This document shows positions 26,437 to 35,177 of a stretch of 64,000 nucleotides of DNA, piece after piece. Numbering within the stretch: position 1 is the stretch's first letter; the number at the start of each line of letters is the position of its first letter. The DNA lies in NCBI RefSeq assembly GCF_008831545.1, contig NZ_CP044523.1, positions 3,286,001 through 3,350,000 on the forward strand, written 5' to 3'. Both the position numbers and the translations under genes were made by a program. The notes below the pieces were generated by a model. It saw only the letters and a program-made list of their open reading frames with translations. It was not told the origin of the DNA and did not search any database. The DNA is from Halorussus halophilus. GTDB lineage: Archaea > Halobacteriota > Halobacteria > Halobacteriales > Haladaptataceae.

Positions 26437-27375
26437 CTATACGGAAGCCCTACGGGCTTCCCTCCTCGCCTGCTCGATAGACTTCCCATCTCGGACCACC
26501 GCGTCCACGAACAACTCGCCCGCTTTGTACGACGAGCGGACCATCGGGCCGCTCGCACAGTAGAGGAAGTCGAGTTCGTCCTCGGCAACGTCGCGCCACG
26601 TGTCGAACTTCGAGGGGTGGACGTACTCGTCCACGTCGAGATGCGTGCGCGACGGCTGGAGATACTGGCCGAGCGTGACGATGTCCACTTCTGCCTCCCG
26701 GAGGTCCGAGAGCGTCTGGTACACCTCGTGGTCGTACTCGCCGAGACCGAGCATGATGGAAGTCTTGGTGTAGATGTCCGACTCGCGCTCTACCTGTTCG
26801 AGGACCTGCAAGCTCTGTTCGTAGCCCGCGCGAGGGTCCCGAACGGGCTGTTGAATCCGCTCGACGGTCTCGATGTTGTGTGCGATGACGTCGGGTTGGG
26901 CGTCGATAATCTTGCGGATGAGGTCGGCTTCGCCTTGGAAGTCCGGAATCAGCACCTCCACGAGAATCGAGGAGTCGCGCTTCTTGATTTCCCGAATGGT
27001 CTGGGCGAAGTGCGCCGCACCCATACCATCCAAGTCGTCGCGGTCCACGGAGGTGAGGACGACGTAGTCGAGGCCGATTTCCGCGACGGCGCTCGCCACG
27101 TTCTCCGGTTCGTCGGGGTCCAGCGGTTCGCCACCACCGGTCGCCACGTCGCAGAATCCGCAGTTGCGGGTGCAGTGGTCGCCCATCAGCATGAACGTCG
27201 CCGTCCCGCCCGCCTCGGAGTTTCGACCGCTCCAACACTCGCCCAAGTTGGGGCAGTTAGCCTCCTCGCAGACGGTGTGCAGGTCGTGGTCCCGAAGGGT
27301 CTGTTTGATGCCCGTGAACTCCCGTCCGGCGGGCGGCTGTATCTTCAGCCAGTCGGGTTTCCGACGGCGACTCAT
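26437..27375 (-). CDS. lipA: Lipoyl synthase
   Basis: A 312-aa radical SAM enzyme inserting two sulfurs into octanoyl groups to make the lipoyl cofactor that the E2 subunit needs. Both iron-sulfur cluster motifs are intact: the LipA-specific C36-x4-C41-x5-C47 (CEEANCPNLGEC) and the radical SAM C68-x3-C72-x2-C75 (CTRNCGFC). The C-terminal serine ligand motif RSSY is present in GPMVRSSYKAGE. Located upstream of the dehydrogenase operon on the same strand, about 415 bases before pdhA, linking cofactor and complex. The 3' end of the gene runs into hairpin-rich sequence (REARRASV stop). No octanoyltransferase gene is visible in the window. Confidence 0.96.
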   Translation of the reverse strand: MSRRRKPDWLKIQPPAGREFTGIKQTLRDHDLHTVCEEANCPNLGECWSGRNSEAGGTATFMLMGDHCTRNCGFCDVATGGGEPLDPDEPENVASAVAEIGLDYVVLTSVDRDDLDGMGAAHFAQTIREIKKRDSSILVEVLIPDFQGEADLIRKIIDAQPDVIAHNIETVERIQQPVRDPRAGYEQSLQVLEQVERESDIYTKTSIMLGLGEYDHEVYQTLSDLREAEVDIVTLGQYLQPSRTHLDVDEYVHPSKFDTWRDVAEDELDFLYCASGPMVRSSYKAGELFVDAVVRDGKSIEQARREARRASV

Positions 27376-27555
27376 TGGTTAGTGGTTGGATTGGGGTCGT
27401 GAAAAGGGTGGGGTATTCCAATCTGGGGTCACGCCTCGGTTGGTTCGTTAACTACTCTCACTTGCGTCACCCGCTGACTTTCTCCATCAGGGCAACGTCC
27501 CACTTCCGTTCGTAGCCGCCCAATAACAAAGCACGCCAAATCCGAACGCCTTTGC

Positions 27556-27906
27556 ATGAAGACCAACGCTTTCGACTGGCTCGCACTCTTGCTAGTGATT
27601 TTCGGCGCGGTAACGTGGGGTATCATCGGCGTGACCGGGTTCACAGGCGACGAGGTGAACGTCCTCGTGCTGGCGCTCGACCCGGTGTTCAGACCGGCGG
27701 CCGCGGAGGTCGTCCGCAACCTCGTCTACGTACTGGTCGGCGTCGCGGGCGTCTACCTCCTCTACACGAGTTACAAGATGGGGCGCGCGAGTCGCCGCGC
27801 CGCGCGAACGAGCCGAACGCCAACACGAGTGGAGTCCACTGACACGTCGAACCGACCAAACGACACTTCTGGCCGGTCCGAGACGCCCGAAAACACCGAT
27901 TCGTAG
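27556..27906 (+). CDS. DUF378 family membrane protein
   Basis: A 116-aa protein whose first 75 residues match the DUF378 family: a first helix FDWLALLLVIFGAVTWGIIGVTGF, a polar loop, and a second helix VVRNLVYVLVGVAGVYLLYTSYK. The last 40 residues are a Ser/Thr/Asn/Arg-rich tail (TSNRPNDTSGRSETPENT) that is probably disordered and soluble. Function unknown in the family. It is divergent from lipA, about 180 bases away, and is followed by a MATE exporter with its own promoter region. Confidence 0.8.
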   Translation: MKTNAFDWLALLLVIFGAVTWGIIGVTGFTGDEVNVLVLALDPVFRPAAAEVVRNLVYVLVGVAGVYLLYTSYKMGRASRRAARTSRTPTRVESTDTSNRPNDTSGRSETPENTDS

Positions 27907-27972
27907 TTTTCTTACCATCTGAGCGATAGATGGAAAAAGTCAAATATATATTCTACCCATACCCCAGTTAGC

Positions 27973-27989
27973 GTGAACCATACGTTCAC
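27973..27989 (+). promoter_or_regulatory. Inverted repeat upstream of MATE gene
   Basis: GTGAAC-CATAC-GTTCAC, a perfect 6+5+6 inverted repeat, lies about 28 bases downstream of a TATA-like AAATATATATTC (27943-27954) and 93 bases before the exporter ATG. A second TATA-like AAATATAA (28034-28041) is nearer the gene. The palindrome could be a site for a drug-responsive repressor. Confidence 0.4.
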
Positions 27990-28081
27990 CGTACCATGGG
28001 AGTAATCTCCGTTACGCGAGCAGTAGTTGGTACAAATATAAGTACTCGTGTGATTTTAGCACAAGGGAAGACGGAACAATC

Positions 28082-29542
28082 ATGCTAGACGTCTCACGGG
28101 AAGATATCACCGACGGCTCGCTCGTCCACGCGATGCTGGTGCTGGCGACGCCACTCGTCGTTCAAAACGTCGTTCACGTCGTCCAGAGCATCGTAGACAC
28201 GTTCTGGGTCGGCCGCCTCGGGGAAGACGCTGTCGCCGCGGTCGGTGCGAGTTTTCCCGTGATTGCGTTGATAGCGAGCGTCACGGTCGTCGTTTTCAGT
28301 GGTACACAAGTTCTCGTCTCGCAACGAGCGGGGTCGGAGAATCTCGACGGTGCCCGCCGCGCGACGTTCCACGGACTCACCTTGGGACTGGTTGCTGGAA
28401 CTACCGTCGCTGCTCTCGTTTTCCTCGGCGTCGACACCATCGTCGAAATCGTTCTCACTGGTAACGACGTCGCCCCGCTCGCGGCGACGTACATCGCCAC
28501 GCTCGTTCTCGTGTTTCCTTTCATGGGGATGAGCGACGCTATCGAAGGCGGATTCGTCGGGTGGGGAGATTCACAAGCCGCGATGTACGTCAACGTCGTC
28601 GCGGTCGCAGTCAACATCACGCTCGACCCGTTCCTCATCTTCGGGTTCACCGAGAACCCGCTGTTCGCTATGCTTGGACTCGGCGGCCTGCAGTCGTCTC
28701 TCTACGCGAGTACTGGCTTTTCGGGATTCGAAATCGCAGGTGCCGCGATGGCGACCGCTATCGGCTACTTTGTCGGGTTCTTGCTCGCCCTAGCGATGTA
28801 CGTCCGCGGCCGCGACGGCTTCACAGTCACTTCCGATGTCATCGGGTTCGAAACCGAAGAGTACCGAGAGATACTCGACATCGGGCTTCCCTCGGGCGGA
28901 CAGACCGTCGCCGCTCAATCAGTCCGCGTGCTCATCATCGCCGTTATCTCGGCCGTCGGTGCGTCCGCCGGTCTCGCGGCGTACAACGTCGGAGCTCAGG
29001 TTGCGACAGTCGCGTTCGTTCCCGCGCAGGGCCTGCGAGACGCCGCCCAGAGCGTCGTCGGGCAGAACCTCGGTGCAGACAACCCCGAGCGCGCCCAGCG
29101 AGCGACGTGGACCGGGGCGACAATCGCGGCCGTCGGACTGACCCTCGTCGGCGTCTTCCAGTGGGTCGCTCCCGAGTTCCTCGTCAACCTGTTCGTACCG
29201 GCCATGTCGCCCGACGGCTTCGAGTTGGCCGTCGATTACCTGCGTATCCTCGTCTTGGGCTACTGGGGCATCGGCGCGATGTACCTGTTCAACGCGGGCT
29301 TCAACGGCGCTCGCAAGACCAAGGTGAGCATGATGGCGTCGCTGTTGAAGTACTGGGCCGTTCGACTCCCCATCGCGGCAGTCGGCGCGATGTGGCTCGA
29401 CTTGGGCGTTCGGGCGGTCTTCTGGGGAGTCACGATTTCGAACGTCGTCGGTGCCGTCGGATTGGGTCTCTACTACTACTACACGACGAACAACGGAATG
29501 TTGCGACGAGCGGCCGACAAGGTGTCGAGTCCCGCAGACTGA
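28082..29542 (+). CDS. MATE family efflux transporter
   Basis: A 486-aa polytopic protein of the MATE family with 12 predicted helices. The amino end (DGSLVHAMLVLATPLVVQNVVHVVQSIVDTFWVGRLGEDAVAAVG) is the classical MATE opening with the V-D-x-x-W/x-V-G segment, and the second half repeats it (GLPSGGQTVAAQSVRVLIIAV). It is distinct from the 750-2150 transporter. An inverted repeat and two TATA-like elements lie upstream, which is the arrangement of a regulated exporter. Substrate unknown. Confidence 0.9.
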   Translation: MLDVSREDITDGSLVHAMLVLATPLVVQNVVHVVQSIVDTFWVGRLGEDAVAAVGASFPVIALIASVTVVVFSGTQVLVSQRAGSENLDGARRATFHGLTLGLVAGTTVAALVFLGVDTIVEIVLTGNDVAPLAATYIATLVLVFPFMGMSDAIEGGFVGWGDSQAAMYVNVVAVAVNITLDPFLIFGFTENPLFAMLGLGGLQSSLYASTGFSGFEIAGAAMATAIGYFVGFLLALAMYVRGRDGFTVTSDVIGFETEEYREILDIGLPSGGQTVAAQSVRVLIIAVISAVGASAGLAAYNVGAQVATVAFVPAQGLRDAAQSVVGQNLGADNPERAQRATWTGATIAAVGLTLVGVFQWVAPEFLVNLFVPAMSPDGFELAVDYLRILVLGYWGIGAMYLFNAGFNGARKTKVSMMASLLKYWAVRLPIAAVGAMWLDLGVRAVFWGVTISNVVGAVGLGLYYYYTTNNGMLRRAADKVSSPAD

Positions 29543-29584
29543 CCCGACGATAGAGTTAGTGGCCCACCGCACGAACTGGGTAGC

Positions 29585-30058
29585 GTGCCAACACTCCGAC
29601 TATCTCCCGCCGAATCGAGCGACCGCGAGTACGTCGAGACGATACTCGAAGCGAACGACCTCCCGACGGCCGACCTCGACGCGGCGTTCCCCGCACTGTT
29701 CGTCTGCGTCGGCGAGTCGGAGCGTAGTGACTTGGAGAGTCGTGAAACAGAACGCCGAATCGGAGTCGCAGGTCTCGAAGTCGAGGGAAACGTCGGATTA
29801 CTGCGCTCGGTCGCGGTCGAACAGTCCGCCAGAGGACGAGGGTTCGGAACCGCTATCTGCGAGCAGTTGCTCGACCGGGCGCGCGCCGAGAACCTCGACA
29901 CGGTGTATCTGTTGACGACGACTGCGGCGGAGTTCTTCGCCGACCTCGGATTCGAGGCCGTCGAGCGGGAGACCGTCCCAAAAGCGATTCGGGACACCGC
30001 GGAGTTTAGCGACCTCTGTCCGACGAGCGCGACCTGCATGAAGAAGTCGCTCTCCTGA
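29585..30058 (+). CDS. ArsN2-like GNAT acetyltransferase
   Basis: A 157-aa single-domain acetyltransferase starting with GTG (PTLRLSPAESSD). The acetyl-CoA loop is RSVAVEQSARGRGFGTAICEQLL. The C-terminal block YLLTTTAAEFFADLGFEAV followed by VPKAIRDTAEFSDLCPTSATCMKK is characteristic of the ArsN2 group associated with arsenic or organoarsenical resistance, including the two late cysteines. No other ars gene is seen nearby, so an arsenical substrate is only suggested by similarity. It follows the MATE exporter by 42 bases and could share its transcript; exporter plus N-acetyltransferase would make a detoxification pair. Confidence 0.8.
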   Translation: MPTLRLSPAESSDREYVETILEANDLPTADLDAAFPALFVCVGESERSDLESRETERRIGVAGLEVEGNVGLLRSVAVEQSARGRGFGTAICEQLLDRARAENLDTVYLLTTTAAEFFADLGFEAVERETVPKAIRDTAEFSDLCPTSATCMKKSLS

Positions 30059-30081
30059 TTCGGTTCACTGCACCGAACCGG

Positions 30082-32424
30082 TCACTCGACCTGTACCGTC
30101 CGCGAGTCCGTCGTCGGCACTAGTGGCAAGTCGGGGAAGACGACTTCGACGGTGTACTCCATCTCGTCGTCAGTGCCGCCGAAGACCCCAACTGGAACGG
30201 TCGTCTCGCCGTCGAGGTACGTCGTCGTTTCGGTCATCTCGACGCCGTTGACAGTCACGCGGATGCCGACGGTTCGGCCGTCGCCAGCGTTTCGGACGAC
30301 GACTTCCCGCATGTCGTTTTCGCCCTGCGCGACTTCGCTGGGGAACGACCCCCACTCGATTTTGGCGCGCGGGAGGTCGCTCGCGCTTCCGAGAACCTGT
30401 TCGGCGACGCCCGAGGTGAGACCCGCGTCCACGAGTCCATCGACGCCTGCCGCGCGAACGTCTGCGGGCGTTGCGAGCCCTTCTTGGGCGAGTTTGCTCG
30501 CTCGGCCAGACCCCACGCCGTCGATGGCAGTCAGGCCGACGGCGTCGTCGCTGACGCCGTGTTCGATTCGTGCTTCGACCCGACTGGCGAGGTTCGCGGC
30601 CTGTGGACAGTCGAATCGTTCGAGGAACGCCCGAAGCGCGGCGAGCAGTCGGAGCGCGTTCTGCGTGATGACCCACGCGTCGCTTCGCAGTTCGCCGGGG
30701 GTCGCGCCCGTCATCGAGGAGTGCAGGATAGCGAGTACTTTCCGGGGACCTGCTTCGAGGTCGCCCGTCTCCTGACCGACGAGGACGGAGTTCACCGCCT
30801 CGCGCTCGGATTGCCGTGCGCTCACGCTGTCGAACTCCGCGGCGTCTGCGACGGCTTGGAGAATGTCGGAGGTCCTGACTTCGTCTTGCTGGGCGACCTC
30901 GTGGAACTGCTCTGCGGTCTCCATCCGGAGGTAGAACTTCGAAGCGAGGCGGCCGAGCGGCGACCCTGAAACCGAGAGGTCCTCGCCAGTTTCGACGAAC
31001 CCCCTATCGACGAGGCGGTTGAGTTTCGTTCGAACGCGCTCGCGCAGACTCTCGAAGTCGTACTCGTCGGGGTTGTTCTTCGCACGGACGTAGTAGAACG
31101 TCGTCTCCAACCAGTCCATCACGTCTTCGAGGCCCCGGATGGTCCCCATCGCGATTTCGGCGTTCAGATGCGCGTCTAAATCTTCGTCCAGTCTCGACTC
31201 TATCTCCTTGCCTTCCTCGAGAAGTCGCCGGTACTTGTCGGCCTCCGAGCGGTCGCAGACGACCCACCCGTAGCCCACGTCGTCGTACTTCGGTCGCCCA
31301 GCCCGCCCGAGCATCTGGAGGATGTCGAGCGGACTCATGTCCACCTCGCCCTCCAAGGGGTCGTGGAGCTTCGTGTCCCGGAGGACGACGCAGCGCGCGG
31401 GGAGGTTGACGCCCCACGCGAGCGTGGAGGTGGAGAACAGGAGTTGTATTTTGTCCTCCTTGAACCACTGTTCCACTTTGTCCTTGTCGGCCTTCGAGAG
31501 TCCGGCGTGGTGGAACGCCACGCCGTCGAGGACGGACTTTCGCAGGGTGTCGTTCTGGAGTTCCTTCGCGTCGTTGTGGAAGTCGTAGTCGCCGCGCGCG
31601 CCGACGGGGATGTCGCGCTCACCGATTTCGTCGCGGGCCTTCTTCGCGGCCTGCACGGTGTCCTGCCGAGACGAGACGAAGACGAGTGCTTGGCCGTCGT
31701 CGCGGATGTGCGGTTCGGCGAGGTCCAGCGCGCGATACAGTCGGCGGTACTTGTCGGCGAAGGAGTTGTCTCCGTGCGTGTACGTTTCGACGCCCGAGTG
31801 GAGGTCTACCGGGCGGTAGTCGTCGCCGAACTCGAAGGTGTTCTCCGGCGGGGCGTCGAGCCACTCGGCCACGTCTTCGACGTTCGGCATGGTCGCCGAG
31901 AGCGCGACGACGCGCGGGTCACAGAGTCGCCGCATCCGGGAGATGGTCACTTCGAGGACGCTCCCGCGCTTCTCGGAGTCGAGCAGGTGGACCTCGTCGA
32001 TGACGACGCAGTCAACGTCCCGGATGAACGAGTAGCGCCGCGAGTCGTGTTTTCGAGTCGCCGAGTCGGTCTTCTCTGGCGTCATCACGAGGATGTCGGC
32101 GCGCTCGGCGCGCCGGGGGTTCAGGTCGCGCTCGCCCGTGACGACGTAGACAGAGTAGCCCAATTCCTCGAAGCGTTCCCATTCGCTCTCCTTCTCGTTG
32201 GTGAGCGCGCGCATCGGCGCGACGAACAGGGCGGTGCCGCCCTCCTGTAGCGTCCGACAGATTGCCAGTTCGGCCAGCGCGGTCTTCCCGCTGGCGGTCG
32301 GCGCGCTCGCGACGACGTTCTCCTCGCCCTCCAACAGCGCGGGGACGACCTCGCGCTGCATCGGGTTGAACTCCTCGAAGGGGAACGCCTCGGTGAACTT
32401 GGGGACGACCTCGGCGACTTCCAT
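30082..32424 (-). CDS. Ski2/Hel308-class DEAD/DEAH-box helicase
   Basis: A 780-aa superfamily 2 helicase. Walker A is APTASGKT (41-48), motif II DEVH (143-146), motif III SATMPN (176-181), and the RecA2 motifs include LFSTSTLAWGVNLPARCVVL and QMLGRAGRPKYDD. A winged-helix and ratchet region follows, then a helix-hairpin-helix (AIDGVGSGRASKLAQEGLATPADV, about 640-663) and a C-terminal immunoglobulin-like domain (EMTETTTYLDGETTVPVGVF) that classical Hel308 lacks. The domain set resembles Hel308/Brr2-type translocases. Role in repair or RNA processing cannot be decided. The ATG at 32424 (MEVAEVVPKF) is preferred over one four codons upstream. Confidence 0.9.
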   Translation of the reverse strand: MEVAEVVPKFTEAFPFEEFNPMQREVVPALLEGEENVVASAPTASGKTALAELAICRTLQEGGTALFVAPMRALTNEKESEWERFEELGYSVYVVTGERDLNPRRAERADILVMTPEKTDSATRKHDSRRYSFIRDVDCVVIDEVHLLDSEKRGSVLEVTISRMRRLCDPRVVALSATMPNVEDVAEWLDAPPENTFEFGDDYRPVDLHSGVETYTHGDNSFADKYRRLYRALDLAEPHIRDDGQALVFVSSRQDTVQAAKKARDEIGERDIPVGARGDYDFHNDAKELQNDTLRKSVLDGVAFHHAGLSKADKDKVEQWFKEDKIQLLFSTSTLAWGVNLPARCVVLRDTKLHDPLEGEVDMSPLDILQMLGRAGRPKYDDVGYGWVVCDRSEADKYRRLLEEGKEIESRLDEDLDAHLNAEIAMGTIRGLEDVMDWLETTFYYVRAKNNPDEYDFESLRERVRTKLNRLVDRGFVETGEDLSVSGSPLGRLASKFYLRMETAEQFHEVAQQDEVRTSDILQAVADAAEFDSVSARQSEREAVNSVLVGQETGDLEAGPRKVLAILHSSMTGATPGELRSDAWVITQNALRLLAALRAFLERFDCPQAANLASRVEARIEHGVSDDAVGLTAIDGVGSGRASKLAQEGLATPADVRAAGVDGLVDAGLTSGVAEQVLGSASDLPRAKIEWGSFPSEVAQGENDMREVVVRNAGDGRTVGIRVTVNGVEMTETTTYLDGETTVPVGVFGGTDDEMEYTVEVVFPDLPLVPTTDSRTVQVE

Positions 32425-32532
32425 TACCGGATGCACAGTGAGGGGGGAAGAAAGGCGTTTCTTTACCGGTTCGACAAGTTGCCGAAACTATCCGAAAAGA
32501 GAGCCCACGCTAGCAGAGTAGTTCGGACTCGA

Positions 32533-33177
32533 TTAGCCGAGCAGTTCGTCTCGGAGCGCGTCGGGAGAATCGACAACGGCGTCCGCTTCCGACAAGTCCA
32601 GCACTTCCTCGGACTTGTTCCGGTAACCGATACAGGCCATTCCCGCGGCTTTCGCGGCCGCGATGCCGTTTTCGGAGTCCTCGACTGCGACGCACTCTTC
32701 GGGTTCCACCCCGACTTCGACCGCGGCGTGTTCGTAGATGTCGGGGGCCGGTTTGCCGTCGCCCGCGATATGTTCGGCGCTGATGACCTCGTCGAACGCG
32801 TCGTGGAGGTCGAAGCGGTCGAGCATGCGCTCTATCCAGTCCGGTGGCGACGAGGAGACCAGCGCGATTTGCACACCCTCCGCGCGAAGGTCGGCCACGA
32901 GGTCCTCGAATCCGGTCATCAGCTCGACCTTCTCGCCGTAGATGTCGCGGGCGGCCTCCTCGTAGCGTTCTACGAACGCGTCCTTTTCGACGGTCGTCTC
33001 GTAGTTCGCGTCGAGGTAGTCGTAGATCTCTCGGAAGTTCATCCCGGTCGTCTCGTCGGTGGGCGTTCCGTCCGCCACCACGTCGGGGAAGATTTCCTCC
33101 TCCTCGGTCGGGACCCAGTGGCGCTCGGAATCGACGATGACGCCGTCCATGTCGAACAGCACAGCCTTCGATTTCAC
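32533..33177 (-). CDS. HAD family phosphatase (beta-phosphoglucomutase-like)
   Basis: A 214-aa haloacid dehalogenase-superfamily hydrolase. Motif I is VLFDMDGVIVDSE (nucleophile and acid Asp pair), motif II VSSSPPDWIERML, motif III lysine in GDGKPAPDIYEHAA, motif IV VAVEDSENGIAAAKAAGM. An alpha-helical cap (subclass I) lies between motifs I and II. Substrate may be a sugar phosphate or phosphoglycolate; this cannot be decided. The GTG start (VKSKAVLFDMDG) is chosen because all upstream in-frame residues lack similarity to the family. It is upstream of the helicase on the same strand, and divergent from the zinc-ribbon gene. Confidence 0.88.
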   Translation of the reverse strand: MKSKAVLFDMDGVIVDSERHWVPTEEEEIFPDVVADGTPTDETTGMNFREIYDYLDANYETTVEKDAFVERYEEAARDIYGEKVELMTGFEDLVADLRAEGVQIALVSSSPPDWIERMLDRFDLHDAFDEVISAEHIAGDGKPAPDIYEHAAVEVGVEPEECVAVEDSENGIAAAKAAGMACIGYRNKSEEVLDLSEADAVVDSPDALRDELLG

Positions 33178-33287
33178 GAGCGGACAGACGATAGCAATCG
33201 AGTTAGTAGTTCGCCAACCAGCGGGTCGTGCGAGTACACGCCGACCGACGCGAACGTTCAAGTACCAAGCCGGGACCAACCCGGCCC

Positions 33288-34067
33288 ATGTCCGAGACAG
33301 TCAGTCTCCTCGCCGGAGAGTGTACGACGGAGTATCAGGGTCGCTCGACGGCCGACGACCGAACGCAACGCGGTCGCGTGGTCGTCGTCCACAAGCCAGA
33401 CGACACGGTCCTCGTCCACGACGCAGAGGGGTACCAGCCAGTGGCGTGGCTCACCCGCGCCGACGCAGTGTACCGCGAGCAGAGTCAGAGCGAACAGGGT
33501 AATAACCAAATCGCACTCGTCGCGGTGAAGGACGGCGAACGCCTCCGCGTGCAGGCCCACGACGTAGAACAGGTGGAGATGGAAGGAACCGCCGCAGGTA
33601 GTCCAGTCGGCACCTGCCCGAACTGTCGCTCGCCACTCGTCCGCGCTCGCGGCGCAGTGACGTGCCTCGGCTGTGAGACGGAACACGGCCTGCCACGAGA
33701 CGCGGCCGTCCTCGAAACGACGTGCGACTGCGGCCTGCCGGAGATGACCGTCGAGCGCGGCGACCGCTTCGAACTCTGCGTGGACCGCACCTGCGAGAAT
33801 CTGGACGAAGCCATCCGCAAGCGGTTCGACCGCGAGTGGCCTTGTCCCGACTGCGACGGCGACCTACGAGTGCTTCGGGAGGGCGCGCTGTTTCTGGGCT
33901 GTGAGAACTATCCCGACTGCGACGCGTCGTTGGGACTGCCGAAAGAACGGGTCGTCGGGACTTGTGAGTGTGGCCTTCCGAAAGTCGGGTCGGGAGTCGG
34001 GTCAGACAGTGACGGCGATGCAGGCCCGCGCTGTCTCGGCGACTGCGGGGAGACGGCAGAAACGTAG
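33288..34067 (+). CDS. NucS N-terminal-like domain with topoisomerase-type zinc ribbons
   Basis: A 259-aa protein. Residues 8-57 (GECTTEYQGRS, RVVVVHKPDDTVLVHDAEGYQPVAW) closely resemble the N-terminal DNA-binding half of NucS mismatch endonucleases, but the nuclease half is absent. Instead there are four cysteine clusters: C110/C113/C126/C129; C146/C148/C164/C169; C186/C189/C205/C211, the last in the CPDCDGDL..LGCENYPDCD pattern of the topoisomerase I C4 zinc finger; and C226/C228/C249/C253. A nucleic-acid-binding role is likely. ATG at 33288 fits the domain start. It is 45 bases upstream of the tRNA endonuclease gene and probably co-transcribed. Confidence 0.8.
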   Translation: MSETVSLLAGECTTEYQGRSTADDRTQRGRVVVVHKPDDTVLVHDAEGYQPVAWLTRADAVYREQSQSEQGNNQIALVAVKDGERLRVQAHDVEQVEMEGTAAGSPVGTCPNCRSPLVRARGAVTCLGCETEHGLPRDAAVLETTCDCGLPEMTVERGDRFELCVDRTCENLDEAIRKRFDREWPCPDCDGDLRVLREGALFLGCENYPDCDASLGLPKERVVGTCECGLPKVGSGVGSDSDGDAGPRCLGDCGETAET

Positions 34068-34112
34068 TTCCGGACCGGAAACCGTTTGACTCGCCCGACG
34101 CGACGGTAGAGT

Positions 34113-35156
34113 ATGGACGGACGCCTCCGGGACGGGGAAGTGGTCGTGGGTGGCGACGCCCGCCAGCGGTACTACGATTCGAGCGGCTACGGCCGCCCGT
34201 TGCAAGGGAACGAAATCGCGCTCTCACGGGTCGAAGCGGCTTACCTGCTGTTCAAGGGCGATTTGGACGAGGTGGTACGGGAGGAAGACGGCACGTCGAT
34301 GGACTTCCGCGAGTTCTTCGCCGACGCCGGCGGCGAGATAACGACGCGGTTTCTGGTCTACGCCGATTTGCGAGACCGGGGGTTCTACCTGTCGCCCGAC
34401 CGCGAATCGTGGGTCGGTGCGCCCCGAAGCGATTCGGACTTCGTGGTCTACCCGCGCGGCAAGGGACCGTGGGACGACGCCGTCCTCTACCGAATCCGCG
34501 TGGTCGGCGAGCGTGAGGACGTGGCCGCCGAGGACCTCGGAAACGTCGTGCTGGCCGTCGTGGACGAAGAGAGCGAGATAACCTACCTCGACACCGAGCG
34601 CGCCGACGTCCGCGGCAGTTCCGAGAGCGACCTGCCCGAACGCGTCCCTGCCGACCTGCTCGGCGAGCGCGTGCTGGCGTGGGACCCGCCCGCCGAACTC
34701 CACGAGTCGGCATTCTACGGGCAACTGCTCGCCGACCGACCCGGAGAAAACCGACCACGCGCGCTCCAGTTGTCGCTCGTGGAGGCGACGCACCTCGCCG
34801 CGGAGGGACGATTGGGAGTCGATGCCGAGACAGTGCGCGCCCGCGGTCTCGAAGTCGAGGGCGACCGCTTCGTCCGCCGACTCCGGGTGTACCGCGCGCT
34901 CCGTGAACGCGGCGTGGTGCCAAAGACGGGGTTCAAGTTCGGTGCTGACTTCCGGACCTACGCCGACGTGGAGTCTATCGACGACTTGGGTCATTCCGAG
35001 TGTCTCGTGCGAGTGCTTCCCGGCGAGCACGTCTTCGAACCGCGGGACCTCGCGCTCGACGTTCGACTTGCCCACGGTGTCCGCAAGCGGGTGGTGTACG
35101 GACTGACCGATGGCGAGAAGGTATCGTGGCTAGAAGTGTCGCGATTGACGCCCTGA
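34113..35156 (+). CDS. endA: tRNA-splicing endonuclease
   Basis: A 347-aa archaeal endonuclease that cuts introns from pre-tRNA (and pre-rRNA) at bulge-helix-bulge motifs. It is the duplicated form: residues about 1-170 are a degenerate copy, 171-347 the active one. The catalytic residues are visible in the second half as tyrosine in KFGADFRTYADV, histidine in GHSECLVRVLP, and lysine in LAHGVRKRVVYG. The N-terminal copy has the same scaffold (LSRVEAAYLLFKGDLDEV matching LSLVEATHLAAEGRLGVD) but no matching triad. The rRNA processing stems at 42-47 kb are natural substrates of this enzyme. Confidence 0.94.
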   Translation: MDGRLRDGEVVVGGDARQRYYDSSGYGRPLQGNEIALSRVEAAYLLFKGDLDEVVREEDGTSMDFREFFADAGGEITTRFLVYADLRDRGFYLSPDRESWVGAPRSDSDFVVYPRGKGPWDDAVLYRIRVVGEREDVAAEDLGNVVLAVVDEESEITYLDTERADVRGSSESDLPERVPADLLGERVLAWDPPAELHESAFYGQLLADRPGENRPRALQLSLVEATHLAAEGRLGVDAETVRARGLEVEGDRFVRRLRVYRALRERGVVPKTGFKFGADFRTYADVESIDDLGHSECLVRVLPGEHVFEPRDLALDVRLAHGVRKRVVYGLTDGEKVSWLEVSRLTP

Positions 35157-35177
35157 TAGGGGAGTTGCGGTTCTCTC

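Noticed and set aside
28030-28045. GTAC-8-GTAC as operator
   Set aside because: Two self-complementary tetranucleotides around a TATA-like core are likely by chance; the 6+5+6 repeat upstream is better.
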